This document shows, piece by piece, positions 7,937-16,924 of a stretch of 64,000 nucleotides of DNA. Below the pieces are notes generated by a model. That model was not told where the DNA came from and did no database searches. It saw only the letters and a program-made list of their open reading frames with translations. Within the stretch, counting starts at the first letter, position 1, and every line of letters begins with the position of its first letter. The position numbers and the translations under genes are program-made. Origin of the DNA: DASSTJ01 sp035707965 (GTDB taxonomy: Bacteria > Actinomycetota > Actinomycetes > Actinomycetales > Angustibacteraceae); the NCBI GenBank assembly GCA_035707965.1, contig DASSTJ010000068.1, positions 1 through 64,000 of the forward strand. Direction: 5' to 3'.

Positions 7937-8722
7937 GTGGGAGTACTCGACCGCTTCGAGAAGGGGATCGAGCGGGCCGTCAACGGGGCCTTCGCGAAGG
8001 CGTTCCGCGCCGAGGTGCAGCCCGTCGAGATCGCGAGCGCCCTGCGCCGAGCCGTCGACGAGAAGGCCGCCGTCATCGGCCGCGGTCGCACCCTCGTGCC
8101 CAACGCGTTCGTCGTCGAGCTCGGCGAGAGCGACCACGAGCGCCTGCAGGAGTACGCGGACGCCCTGTCGGACGAGCTCGTCGCCAACCTGCGCGAGCAC
8201 GCCGAGCACCAGCGCTACGCGTTCGTGGGCCCTGTCACCGTGGCGTTCGAGCAGGTCGACGAGCTCGACACCGGCGTCTTCCGGGTGCGCAGCGCCACCG
8301 TGAAGGGGCGCCAGCAGGAGGCGCGCCCCACCCGTGCGCCGGACGTCATCCCCCGCGACCTGGACATCCCCACCCCGCCGCCGCGCGCTGCCGTGCCCGC
8401 CCGGTCGCAGCCGGCGACGCGTCCGCCACGCCGCCCGTGGCTCGAGGTCGACGGCCAGGTGTACCCGCTCGTCGGTCCCGTGACGGTCGTCGGTCGGGGC
8501 GACGAGGCGGACGTCGTCCTGGACGACCCGGGCATCTCGCGACGTCACGCCGAGCTGCGCGTCACGACCGACGGACCGCGCCTCGCGGCCACCGTCACCG
8601 ACCTCGGGTCGACCAACGGCACGTTCGTGAACGGCGACCAGGTGCGCTCGACGCCGCTGGACGACGGCGCGGTGATCACCCTGGGCCGCACCCGAGCCAC
8701 CTACCGCAGCGGAGAGCGATGA
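7937..8722 (+). CDS. fhaA: FHA domain protein FhaA (DUF3662 + FHA)
   Basis: This 261-residue protein has an N-terminal DUF3662 domain (GVLDRFEKGIERAVNGAFAKAF, to about residue 115). A Pro-rich linker follows, then an FHA phosphothreonine-binding domain (about 165-255) with VGRGDEADVVLDDPGISRRHAEL and STNGTFVNG. In mycobacteria FhaA reads PknB phosphorylation and binds the phosphorylated MviN/MurJ pseudokinase to restrain peptidoglycan synthesis. A pseudokinase gene is present at 48379. The GTG at 7937 was chosen because GAGGAGG lies 5-6 bases upstream; the frame is open further upstream but lacks a site. It is first gene of the seven-gene kinase/division operon and overlaps fhaB by ATGA. Confidence 0.93.
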   Translation: MGVLDRFEKGIERAVNGAFAKAFRAEVQPVEIASALRRAVDEKAAVIGRGRTLVPNAFVVELGESDHERLQEYADALSDELVANLREHAEHQRYAFVGPVTVAFEQVDELDTGVFRVRSATVKGRQQEARPTRAPDVIPRDLDIPTPPPRAAVPARSQPATRPPRRPWLEVDGQVYPLVGPVTVVGRGDEADVVLDDPGISRRHAELRVTTDGPRLAATVTDLGSTNGTFVNGDQVRSTPLDDGAVITLGRTRATYRSGER

Positions 8723-9231
8723 GCGAGCTCACCGTCACCGTCGTCCGGCTCGGGCTCCTGGCGCTGTTGTGGATCTTCGTCTTCTCGGTGGTCGGTGTGC
8801 TGCGGGGCGACCTGTTCGGCACCCGGGTCAGCACCCGACGTCCCCCGGCACCACCGCGTTCCGCCGTCGCCGCACGCCCGGTCGCCGCGCCCCCCGTCGA
8901 CGCCGCCCCCCGGCCGAAGGGACGCGCGGCCCGCAAGGTGCCACGCGAGATGGTCGTCACCGAGGGCCCGCTGCGGGGCACGACGATCACGCTGGGGCAC
9001 CAGTCGATCCTCATCGGCCGCAACCCCGAGTCGACGCTCGTGCTGAGCGACGACTACGCGTCCGGCCGGCACGCCCGCATCTTCCCCAAGGACGGTGACT
9101 GGTACGTCGAGGACCTGAGCTCCACGAACGGCACCTTCGTCGGCCAGCAGCGGGTCACGACCGAGCCGGTCAAGCTGGGCGTGGGCTCGAGCATGCGCAT
9201 CGGCACGACCGTCCTCGAGCTGCGCAGGTAG
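8719..9231 (+). CDS. fhaB: Membrane-anchored FHA domain protein FhaB (FipA)
   Basis: This 170-residue protein starts with one transmembrane helix (residues about 4-27, VVRLGLLALLWIFVFSVVG). A basic, Pro/Ala-rich linker follows, then a C-terminal FHA domain with LIGRNPESTLVLSDDYASGRHARI and STNGTFVG. In mycobacteria FhaB/FipA links Ser/Thr kinase signals to the divisome, and its Thr in the linker is phosphorylated by PknA. The ATG overlaps the fhaA stop, and pstP follows after 8 bp. Confidence 0.93.
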   Translation: MSELTVTVVRLGLLALLWIFVFSVVGVLRGDLFGTRVSTRRPPAPPRSAVAARPVAAPPVDAAPRPKGRAARKVPREMVVTEGPLRGTTITLGHQSILIGRNPESTLVLSDDYASGRHARIFPKDGDWYVEDLSSTNGTFVGQQRVTTEPVKLGVGSSMRIGTTVLELRR

Positions 9232-9239
9232 GGCCGGGG

Positions 9240-10622
9240 ATGGGCATCGCGCTGCGGTACGCCGCTCGCTCGGACATCGGGCTGGGCCGTTACCGGAACA
9301 ACCAGGACTCCGGGTACGCCGGACCGCACCTGCTGGCCGTGTGCGACGGCATGGGCGGGCACGCCGGGGGCGACGTCGCCAGCTCGACGGCTCTGGGGCA
9401 GCTGGTGGCGCTCGATGGCGAGTCCCACGGCAGCGACGCCGTCGCCCTGCTGTCGCAGAGGCTGCGCGAGGCGAACGCCGAGCTGCGCCACCGCGTCGAG
9501 CAGGAGCCGGACCTCGCCGGCATGGGCACGACGGCCACGATCCTCATGCGGTACGGCAGCAAGCTGGCACTGGCCCACATCGGCGACTCGCGTGCCTACC
9601 TGCTGCGCGACGGTGAGCTCACCCGCCTGACGCACGACCACACCTTCGTGCAGTCGCTCGTGGACGAGGGGCGCATCACCGAGGAGGAGGCCGAGCAGCA
9701 CCCGCAGCGCTCGATCATCACGCGGGTGCTCTCCGGCGACCCGGAGGACGAGCCCGACCTGTCGGTGCGCGAGGCCCGGCTGGGCGACCGGTACGTGGTG
9801 TGCAGCGACGGCCTCACGGCGGTGGTCAGCGACGCCACGCTGGCCGAGACCCTGGCCGAGCACGACAGCCCGGGGCCGTGCGCGGACGCGCTGGTCCAGA
9901 TGGCGCTGCGCGGCGGCGGTCCCGACAACATCACGTGCGTCGTCGCGTACGTGGTGGACGCGAGCTCGGGCGACAGCTCGACGATGCCGGAGGTCGTCGG
10001 CGCGGCCGCCGTCCACGGCACCGTTCGCACCGAAGCGGCCACGAGCAGCCCGGCGGCCCGGGCCGCGGCTCTGAGCCAGCAGACGGACGACGACGCGACG
10101 GACGGCCGGCGCTCCGACGACGTCGACGAGGTGCCACCCGTGGGCCCGCCCGCGTCCACGGCACGCTGGGCGTTCCGCGGCCTCATCACCCTGCTCGTCC
10201 TCGGCCTCCTGGGCGCAGGCAGCTACGCCGCCTACGCGTGGAGCCAGAAGCAGTACTTCGTGGGGGCCGACGACGGCCAGGTCGCGATCTACCGCGGCCT
10301 TCCCCAGGACGTCGGTCCGCTGCACCTCTCGAGCGTCTACGAGCGCCAGGACGTCGCCCTGTCGGCCCTCCCGGCGTACAGCCAGGAGCAGGTGCGCGAC
10401 ACGATCACCGCCGACGACCTGCGCGACGCGCGCGCCAAGGTGGCCGAGCTGCGGCAGCAGGCGCTGGACTGCCCGACGGTGCCAGCGGCGGGCTCGACGA
10501 CCGCACCGACCACGCCCGCGACACCGACAGCGACCACGCCCGCGACCACCCCGGCCACGACTCCGAGCGCCACCCCGACGGCGCCCACGACGCTTCCGGC
10601 CGGCTGCCAGGGCGTCGGCTGA
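9240..10622 (+). CDS. pstP: PP2C-family Ser/Thr phosphatase PstP
   Basis: This 460-residue protein dephosphorylates PknA/PknB and their targets. The PPM domain (1-240) shows all metal-binding motifs: RYRNNQDSG, CDGMGGHAGG (Asp36/Gly37), GMGTTAT, IGDSRAYLLR, SDG (Asp190) and GGPDNIT (Asp229). A cytosolic linker leads to one transmembrane helix (about 312-335) and an extracytoplasmic part. That part ends in a Thr/Pro/Ala low-complexity tail, probably a wall-spanning or glycosylated stalk. The start ATG 9240 has only a weak GGGG upstream and probably depends on translation from fhaB. The stop overlaps the rodA start (TGATG). Confidence 0.95.
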   Translation: MGIALRYAARSDIGLGRYRNNQDSGYAGPHLLAVCDGMGGHAGGDVASSTALGQLVALDGESHGSDAVALLSQRLREANAELRHRVEQEPDLAGMGTTATILMRYGSKLALAHIGDSRAYLLRDGELTRLTHDHTFVQSLVDEGRITEEEAEQHPQRSIITRVLSGDPEDEPDLSVREARLGDRYVVCSDGLTAVVSDATLAETLAEHDSPGPCADALVQMALRGGGPDNITCVVAYVVDASSGDSSTMPEVVGAAAVHGTVRTEAATSSPAARAAALSQQTDDDATDGRRSDDVDEVPPVGPPASTARWAFRGLITLLVLGLLGAGSYAAYAWSQKQYFVGADDGQVAIYRGLPQDVGPLHLSSVYERQDVALSALPAYSQEQVRDTITADDLRDARAKVAELRQQALDCPTVPAAGSTTAPTTPATPTATTPATTPATTPSATPTAPTTLPAGCQGVG

Positions 10623-12013
10623 TGGCCACCGTCACCACCCTTGCTCCACGCACCCGTCGGGGCGTCGAGCTGGTGCTGCTGGCCTTCGCGGTCGGCATCG
10701 TGCTGCTCGCCTACGTCAACGTCGGCATCGCGGTGAACGGCACGCTGCCGCCGAGCATCATCGCCTACGGCACCGGGCTGGTCGTGCTGGTCGGCGCGGT
10801 GCACGTCACCCTGCGGCTCCGAGCCGCGTACGCCGACCCGGTGCTGCTGCCGGTCGCGACCGTCCTCAACGGGCTCGGCCTCGTGATGATCCACCGGCTC
10901 GACGTCGCCGAGGGTCGCGACGGCGGCAGCGCGTTCGCCGCCCGCCAGATGATCTGGATGGCCCTCGGCGTCGCGCTGGCCCTGGTGATCTTGTGGCTGC
11001 TGCGTGACCACCGCCGGCTGCAGCGCTTCACCTACACCGCGATGGCCGCCGGTCTCGTGCTGCTGCTCCTGCCGCTCCTGCCCGGCCTGGGCAAGAACAT
11101 CAACGGCTCCCGCATCTGGATCGGCCTGGGCTCGCTGTCGTTCCAGCCCGGGGAGCTCGCGAAGATCGTGCTGGCCGTCTTCTTCGCCGGCTACCTCGTG
11201 CAGACGCGCGACGCGCTCTCGCTGGTGGGACGACGGGTGCTGGGCTTCAGCCTGCCGCGCGCCCGCGACCTGGGGCCGATCCTCATCGCGTGGCTGGCCA
11301 GCCTCGGCGTGCTGGTGTTCGAGCGTGACCTCGGCTCGTCCCTGCTGTTCTTCGGTCTGTTCGTCGCGATGCTGTACCTGGCCACGGAGCGCAAGAGCTG
11401 GGTCGCCATCGGCCTCGTGCTCTTCGTGGCGGGTGCCTACGTCGCGTACCTGCTGTTCGGCCACGTGCAGCAGCGCGTGCTGCTGTGGCTGCACCCCTTC
11501 TCGCAGAAGGCGATCGACGTCAGTGACCAGCTGGTTCGCGGCCTGTTCGGCATGGCGAACGGCGGCCTGCTGGGCACCGGTCTGGGCCGCGGCCGACCCG
11601 ATCTCACCTACTACGCGGAGAGCGACTTCATCGTGCCGTCCTTCGCCGAGGAGCTCGGGCTCTTCGGCGTGTTCGCCCTCGTGGTCCTGTACCTGGTCTT
11701 CGTCGAGCGGGGCATGCGCACGGCACTGGGGGTGCGGGACGGCTTCGGCAAGCTGCTCGCCGCGGGTCTGGCGTTCACCGTGGCCCTGCAGTGCTTCGTC
11801 GTCGTCGGGGGCGTCACCCGCGTCATCCCGCTCACTGGGCTGACGATGCCCTTCCTCTCCTACGGTGGCTCGTCGCTGCTCGCCAACTGGGCGATCCTCG
11901 GGCTGCTGCTGCGCATCAGCGACCAGGCGCGTCGTCCAGCGCCCCCGGTCGATGCGGCGAACCTCGCCGCCCCCGGGTCGGACGCCGTGACGCAGGTGGT
12001 GAAGCTGCGGTGA
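10622..12013 (+). CDS. rodA: SEDS-family peptidoglycan polymerase RodA/FtsW
   Basis: This 463-residue polytopic membrane protein has about 10-12 helices. It carries SEDS signatures such as GSRIWIGLGSLSFQPGELAKI and PFLSYGGSSLLANW. SEDS proteins are lipid II polymerases that pair with a class B PBP, here the next gene pbpA. The gene starts at ATG 10622, inside the pstP stop, and its own stop overlaps the pbpA GTG (GTGA), so translation of the block is coupled. The position beside pbpA and pknA favours a RodA (elongation) role over FtsW. Confidence 0.93.
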   Translation: MATVTTLAPRTRRGVELVLLAFAVGIVLLAYVNVGIAVNGTLPPSIIAYGTGLVVLVGAVHVTLRLRAAYADPVLLPVATVLNGLGLVMIHRLDVAEGRDGGSAFAARQMIWMALGVALALVILWLLRDHRRLQRFTYTAMAAGLVLLLLPLLPGLGKNINGSRIWIGLGSLSFQPGELAKIVLAVFFAGYLVQTRDALSLVGRRVLGFSLPRARDLGPILIAWLASLGVLVFERDLGSSLLFFGLFVAMLYLATERKSWVAIGLVLFVAGAYVAYLLFGHVQQRVLLWLHPFSQKAIDVSDQLVRGLFGMANGGLLGTGLGRGRPDLTYYAESDFIVPSFAEELGLFGVFALVVLYLVFVERGMRTALGVRDGFGKLLAAGLAFTVALQCFVVVGGVTRVIPLTGLTMPFLSYGGSSLLANWAILGLLLRISDQARRPAPPVDAANLAAPGSDAVTQVVKLR

Positions 12014-13467
12014 ACGCGCCGATCCGTCGCCTGTCCATGGTCGTGGCCTTCATGTTCACCTGCCTTCTCGTCTCGACGACGTACATCCAGTTCGTGCAGG
12101 CGTCGTCCTTGCGGGACAAGCCGAACAACCGACGCACGCTCCTCGAGAACTACGGCCGCGAGCGCGGGCCGATCCTGGTCGACGGCAACCCGGTGGCACG
12201 ATCGAAAGCCACCGACGACGAGCTGAAGTACCAGCGCACCTACAGCGACCCCGAGCTCTTCGCGCACGTGACCGGCTACTACTCGTTCGTCTACGGAGCC
12301 GGCGGTGGGGTCGAGCGCAGCGAGGACGCGCTCCTGTCCGGCTCGTCGGACGCCCTGTTCTACCGCCGCATGGTGGACCTCGTGACGGGTCGCAAGCCTC
12401 AGGGTGCCTCCGTGGAGCTGACGATCGACCCGGCCGTGCAGAAGGTGGCCAGCGACGGGCTCGGGAAGCAGACCGGTGCCGTGGTGGCGCTGAACCCGAA
12501 GACCGGCGCGATCCTGGCTCTCGTCAGCCACCCGACCTACGACCCGAACCGGCTCGCCGGGCACGACGTCGCGACCGTGACCAAGGCGTGGAAGGACCTG
12601 AACGCCGACAAGGGCCGCCCGCTGGTGAACCGGGCGATCGCCGGTGACCTGTACCCGCCCGGCTCGACGTTCAAGGTGGTCACGGCCGCAGCGGCGCTGT
12701 CGAGCGGCAAGTACGACGAGAACACGGTGGTGCCGGGCCCGGCGACGCTCGACCTGCCCCAGACCAGCGTGAACCTGCCGAACGACTTCCGTGGCGCCTG
12801 CGGCCCGGGCGGCAAGCTGTCACTCACCAGGGCGCTCCAGATCTCGTGCAACACCGCGTTCGGCAGCCTGGGGCTCGAGCTCGGCGGCAACGCGCTCGCC
12901 GAGCAGGCCCAGAAGTTCGGCTTCGGCCAGGGTCTCGACGTCCCGATGCCCGTCACCCCGAGCACCGTCCCGGCCGACATGAACCCGCCACAGAGTGCCC
13001 AGGCGGCCATCGGGCAGTTCGACGTGCGCGTCACACCGCTGCAGATGGCTATGGTCGCGGCCGGCGTCGCGAACGACGGGGTCGTCATGAAGCCGTACCT
13101 CGTCGACACCGTGCGCGCCCCCGACCTCGACGTCCTGCACCAGGCGAAGCCGGAAGAGCTCTCCCGCGCGGTCAGCAGCGACGTGGCCGCCCAGCTCACC
13201 CGCATGATGGAGAAGGTCGTCGACGCCGGCACGGGCACCCGGGCGCAGATCCCCGGCGTGAAGGTGGCCGGCAAGACGGGCACGGCGCAGCACGGCGACG
13301 GCAAGGCCCCGCACGCGTGGTTCATCGCGTTCGCCCCGGCCGACAACCCGCAGGTGGCGGTCGCCGTGGTCGTCGAGGACGGCGGCGAGCTGGGCCACGA
13401 GGGCTTCGGCGGCTCCATCGCCGCCCCGATCGCCAAGAAGGTCATGGAGGCGGTGCTGAAGCCATGA
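12010..13467 (+). CDS. pbpA: Class B penicillin-binding protein PbpA
   Basis: This 485-residue transpeptidase has one N-terminal membrane anchor (about 9-30) and the three active-site motifs: STFK (Ser219, Lys222), SCN (279-281) and KTG (422-424). It cross-links peptidoglycan outside the cytoplasmic membrane. The partner is RodA, encoded just upstream. The GTG start overlaps the rodA stop, and its stop overlaps the ATG of pknA. The length and lack of C-terminal PASTA repeats fit PbpA rather than PonA or FtsI. Confidence 0.95.
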   Translation: MNAPIRRLSMVVAFMFTCLLVSTTYIQFVQASSLRDKPNNRRTLLENYGRERGPILVDGNPVARSKATDDELKYQRTYSDPELFAHVTGYYSFVYGAGGGVERSEDALLSGSSDALFYRRMVDLVTGRKPQGASVELTIDPAVQKVASDGLGKQTGAVVALNPKTGAILALVSHPTYDPNRLAGHDVATVTKAWKDLNADKGRPLVNRAIAGDLYPPGSTFKVVTAAAALSSGKYDENTVVPGPATLDLPQTSVNLPNDFRGACGPGGKLSLTRALQISCNTAFGSLGLELGGNALAEQAQKFGFGQGLDVPMPVTPSTVPADMNPPQSAQAAIGQFDVRVTPLQMAMVAAGVANDGVVMKPYLVDTVRAPDLDVLHQAKPEELSRAVSSDVAAQLTRMMEKVVDAGTGTRAQIPGVKVAGKTGTAQHGDGKAPHAWFIAFAPADNPQVAVAVVVEDGGELGHEGFGGSIAAPIAKKVMEAVLKP

Positions 13468-14954
13468 CGTCCTTGCACCCCCAGGCGGGCCTCCGGATCG
13501 GCGACCGCTACGAGCTCACCCAGCGCATCGCCGCGGGCGGCATGGGCGAGGTGTGGGCCGCGCACGACGCGGTTCTCGACCGCGAGGTCGCCGTCAAGCT
13601 CCTGCGACGGGAGTACGCCGACGACCCGGGCTTCGTGGAACGGTTCCGCGCCGAGGCCCGGCACGCCGCCTCGCTCTCGCACAGCGGCATCGCGGCCGTC
13701 TACGACTACGGCGAGGTCGACGGATCGGCGTTCCTCGTGATGGAGCTCGTGCCGGGCACGCCGCTGTCGACCCTCATCGCCGAACGCGGCTCCCTCCCCG
13801 CGACCGAGGCCGTGCCGCTGCTGCAGCAGGCGGCCCTGGCGCTGCAGGCCGCGCACGCGGCCGGGCTCGTCCACCGTGACGTGAAGCCGGGCAACCTCCT
13901 CGTCACACCGGAAGGGGAGGTCAAGGTCACCGACTTCGGCATCGCCCGTGCCGGCGGTCAGGCTCCACTCACCCGTACCGGCGAGGTGATGGGGACCGCG
14001 CAGTACCTGTCGCCGGAGCAGGCGATGGGTCGCACCGCCACGCCGGCCAGCGACGTCTACTCGCTGGGGGTCGTCAGCTACGAGGCCCTGTCCGGACGCC
14101 GTCCGTTCGACGCTGACAACCCGGTCGCCGTCGCCATGTCGCAGGTGAACGACGCTCCGCCCCCGCTGCCGGACTCGGTCCCGCCCGCGGTGGCGTCCGT
14201 CGTCCTTCAGGCGCTCGCCAAGGACCCGGACGAACGGCCGCACAGCGCCTCCGACTTCTCCGACGCGCTCGGTCGGGCGATGCGTGGCCAGTCCCCGGCC
14301 CGGGGCATCCCGCCGGTGGCAGCACCGCCCACCCAGCCCATCACCGGACCTCTCGCGGCCGCGGCCGCGCCGCCCCGTCCCGCCACCGACGTGCTCGCCG
14401 ACGACACCGGCCCACGACGGTCGGTGGGCCTGTGGATCCTCGTCGCCCTTCTGGTGGCCGCGGTGGTGGCGCTCGTGGTCCTCCTGCTGACGCACGGTGA
14501 CGGCAAGGCCCTCGACGACACCCCCGGTGGTGGCCCCGTGCCATCGGCGACGACGTCCAGCCCGTCGACCGGCGCGACGACGTCGGCGGCTCCCACGACG
14601 ATCTCCCTCGTCGAGGACGACTACCTGGGCCGGCCGGCGAACGAGGTCGCTGCCGAGCTGCGCGCCAAGGGGCTGCGCGTGACGACGACCCCCCAGACCA
14701 CCGCCGAGTACCGCCCCGGCACGGTCTCCGACGTCGCGCCGACCGGCAACCTCGAGCCCGGTGACCGGGTCACCCTCTCCGTGGCCCAGGCACCCACGAC
14801 GAGCAGCACCAGCACGACGACGTCCAGCCCTCCGTCGCCGCCGTCGACGAGCTCGTCGACCTCCACCACGACCACCAGCCACACGAGCGGGACCGCGACC
14901 AGCACGGCCGGCAGCACTGGCGAGGCCGGTGGCGACACGGCAGCGGCACCATGA
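13464..14954 (+). CDS. pknA: Ser/Thr protein kinase, PknA type, with one PASTA domain
   Basis: The kinase domain (about 15-270) has AAGGMGEVW, catalytic Lys45 in VAVKLL, HRDVKPGN (Asp139), DFG (157-159) and activation segment TRTGEVMGTAQYLSPEQ. A linker and one transmembrane helix (about 321-343) follow. Next come a single extracytoplasmic PASTA domain (about 380-442) and a Thr/Ser-rich tail. The kinase controls growth and division by phosphorylating targets such as FhaB and division proteins. Mycobacterial PknA lacks PASTA, so the single PASTA here is a difference. The name rests on position between pbpA and pknB. Confidence 0.88.
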   Translation: MTSLHPQAGLRIGDRYELTQRIAAGGMGEVWAAHDAVLDREVAVKLLRREYADDPGFVERFRAEARHAASLSHSGIAAVYDYGEVDGSAFLVMELVPGTPLSTLIAERGSLPATEAVPLLQQAALALQAAHAAGLVHRDVKPGNLLVTPEGEVKVTDFGIARAGGQAPLTRTGEVMGTAQYLSPEQAMGRTATPASDVYSLGVVSYEALSGRRPFDADNPVAVAMSQVNDAPPPLPDSVPPAVASVVLQALAKDPDERPHSASDFSDALGRAMRGQSPARGIPPVAAPPTQPITGPLAAAAAPPRPATDVLADDTGPRRSVGLWILVALLVAAVVALVVLLLTHGDGKALDDTPGGGPVPSATTSSPSTGATTSAAPTTISLVEDDYLGRPANEVAAELRAKGLRVTTTPQTTAEYRPGTVSDVAPTGNLEPGDRVTLSVAQAPTTSSTSTTTSSPPSPPSTSSSTSTTTTSHTSGTATSTAGSTGEAGGDTAAAP

Positions 14955-15027
14955 GACCTCACCCCTGCCGGACCAGGACCGATCACGCGGGCGCGTGCCC
15001 GCACCGCACCACAGCGAAGGGCATCAC

Positions 15028-16920
15028 GTGAACGCCACCCCCCAGCTCCTCGGAGGCCGCTACGAGGTCGGGGCCCTCCTCGGCCGCGGCGGCATGGCCG
15101 AGGTGCACATGGGCCGCGACACCCGACTCGGCCGTTCGGTCGCCATCAAGATGCTGCGCACCGACCTGGCACGTGACCCGTCGTTCCAGAACCGGTTCCG
15201 GCGCGAGGCCCAGTCGGCCGCGGCGCTCAACCACCCGGCCATCGTGGCGGTGTACGACAGCGGCGAGGAGCCGGTCATGTCGTCCGACACGGGTCAGCCG
15301 TCGCTCGCCGTCCCGTACATCGTCATGGAGTACGTCGAGGGCCACACGCTGCGCGACGTCATCAAGCGCGGCCAGCCGCTGCCGTGGGAGGAGGCGCTGC
15401 GCATCACCTCCGGCGTGCTGGCGGCGCTCGCCTACAGCCACCGCGCGAACATCGTGCACCGCGACATCAAGCCCGCCAACGTCATGCTGACGCCGAGCGG
15501 CGAGGTCAAGGTGATGGACTTCGGCATCGCCCGGGCGCTCGCCGACAGCTCCGCCACCATGACGCAGACGCAGGCCGTCATCGGCACCGCGCAGTACCTG
15601 TCGCCGGAACAGGCGCGCGGCGAGACCGTCGACGCCCGCAGCGACATCTACTCGGCCGGCTGCCTGCTGTTCGAGCTGCTCACCGGCCGGCCGCCGTTCG
15701 TGGCCGACAGCCCGGTCGCCGTCGCCTACCAGCACGTGGGGGAGGCCCCGAAGCCCCCGAGCGACTTCGAGCCCTCCGTCCCGGGCCCGGTGGACGCGAT
15801 CGTGCTCCACGCGCTCACCAAGGACCGCGACGAGCGCTACCAGAGCGCCGACGAGTTCCGCGACGACCTCAAGGCCGCTCTCGCCGGACGCCGGATCAGC
15901 AGCGCCGCGCTGGGGTCCGCCGCAGGTGCCGGCGCCGTCGCGGCCGGTGCGACGACCCCGAGCCAGCCGACCGAGCGCATCGCCCCCGCCCGCGAGACCG
16001 AGGCACCCGCCACGCAGGCGCTCGGCCCGATCGCGCTCCCAGCCGACCCGACGTCGCAGCTGCCGACGGTGGGCGACGGCTACGGCCGGTACGACCCTGC
16101 CGACCCGACCCTGCGTCCGGCCGACGGTCGCGGGCCGCAGAAGGCCAACCGCACGGGCCTGTGGGTCCTGCTCGCCCTGCTCGCTGCCGCGATCATCGCC
16201 CTGGCGGTGCTGGTCCTGCCGGGGCTGCTCGGGGGCAGCGGCTCCCAGAAGGCTCAGGTAGCGGTGCCCAGCATCACCGGGCAGACCGAGGCCCAGGCCC
16301 GGACGACGCTCAGCCAGCACCAGCTCACGGCCGGCACCGTCACGAAGGAGACGAGCGACACCGTGCCGGAGGGCCAGGTGGTCAGCCAGAGCCCGCCCGA
16401 GGGCACCATGCTGATCCAGGGCGGCAGCGTGGACTTCGTGGTCTCGTCCGGCAAGGGCGAGGTGATCGTGCCCGACCTGACGGGCATGACGGTGGACCAG
16501 GCGAAGAAGGCCCTGGCCGACGAGGGGCTCACGCTCGGCAAGCAGACGGAGTCCGACTCCCCGGACCAGCGCAAGGGTCGCGTCATCAGCAGCAGCCCCA
16601 GCACCGGCGAGTCGGTGGCCAAGGACACCCCGGTCGACATCGAGGTCGCCAGCGGCAAGGTGCGTGTGCCCAACGTCGTCGGCCAGTCGCTCGAGGACGC
16701 CACGAAGACCCTCACCGATGCCGGTCTCGCCGTGACGGCCGAGAAGTTCGAGGAGAGCACCCAGCCCCAGGGCACGGTGATCAAGCAGGACCCGGCCAGC
16801 GGTCTCGTCGACCAGGGCACCAAGGTCGTGCTGGTCCGCGCCAAGCCACCGGCGACCCCCACGACGACGCCACCCGAGACCCCGACCACGACGACATCGC
16901 CGCCGGGCGACGGAGGCTGA
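15028..16920 (+). CDS. pknB: Ser/Thr protein kinase PknB with three PASTA domains
   Basis: This 630-residue receptor kinase has GRGGMAEVH, Lys41 in VAIKML, HRDIKPAN (Asp146), DFG (164-166) and the activation loop TMTQTQAVIGTAQY with phosphorylatable threonines. A transmembrane helix lies at about 377-401. Three PASTA domains follow (about 410-475, 479-543, 545-606) that sense muropeptides or lipid II, then a short Thr/Pro tail. GTG 15028 was chosen because GAAGG lies 7 bases upstream; the longer frame upstream is Arg/Pro-rich shadow. The gene ends the operon, 4 bp from the stop of the convergent GH13 gene, with no hairpin between. Confidence 0.93.
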   Translation: MNATPQLLGGRYEVGALLGRGGMAEVHMGRDTRLGRSVAIKMLRTDLARDPSFQNRFRREAQSAAALNHPAIVAVYDSGEEPVMSSDTGQPSLAVPYIVMEYVEGHTLRDVIKRGQPLPWEEALRITSGVLAALAYSHRANIVHRDIKPANVMLTPSGEVKVMDFGIARALADSSATMTQTQAVIGTAQYLSPEQARGETVDARSDIYSAGCLLFELLTGRPPFVADSPVAVAYQHVGEAPKPPSDFEPSVPGPVDAIVLHALTKDRDERYQSADEFRDDLKAALAGRRISSAALGSAAGAGAVAAGATTPSQPTERIAPARETEAPATQALGPIALPADPTSQLPTVGDGYGRYDPADPTLRPADGRGPQKANRTGLWVLLALLAAAIIALAVLVLPGLLGGSGSQKAQVAVPSITGQTEAQARTTLSQHQLTAGTVTKETSDTVPEGQVVSQSPPEGTMLIQGGSVDFVVSSGKGEVIVPDLTGMTVDQAKKALADEGLTLGKQTESDSPDQRKGRVISSSPSTGESVAKDTPVDIEVASGKVRVPNVVGQSLEDATKTLTDAGLAVTAEKFEESTQPQGTVIKQDPASGLVDQGTKVVLVRAKPPATPTTTPPETPTTTTSPPGDGG

Positions 16921-16924
16921 CGAC

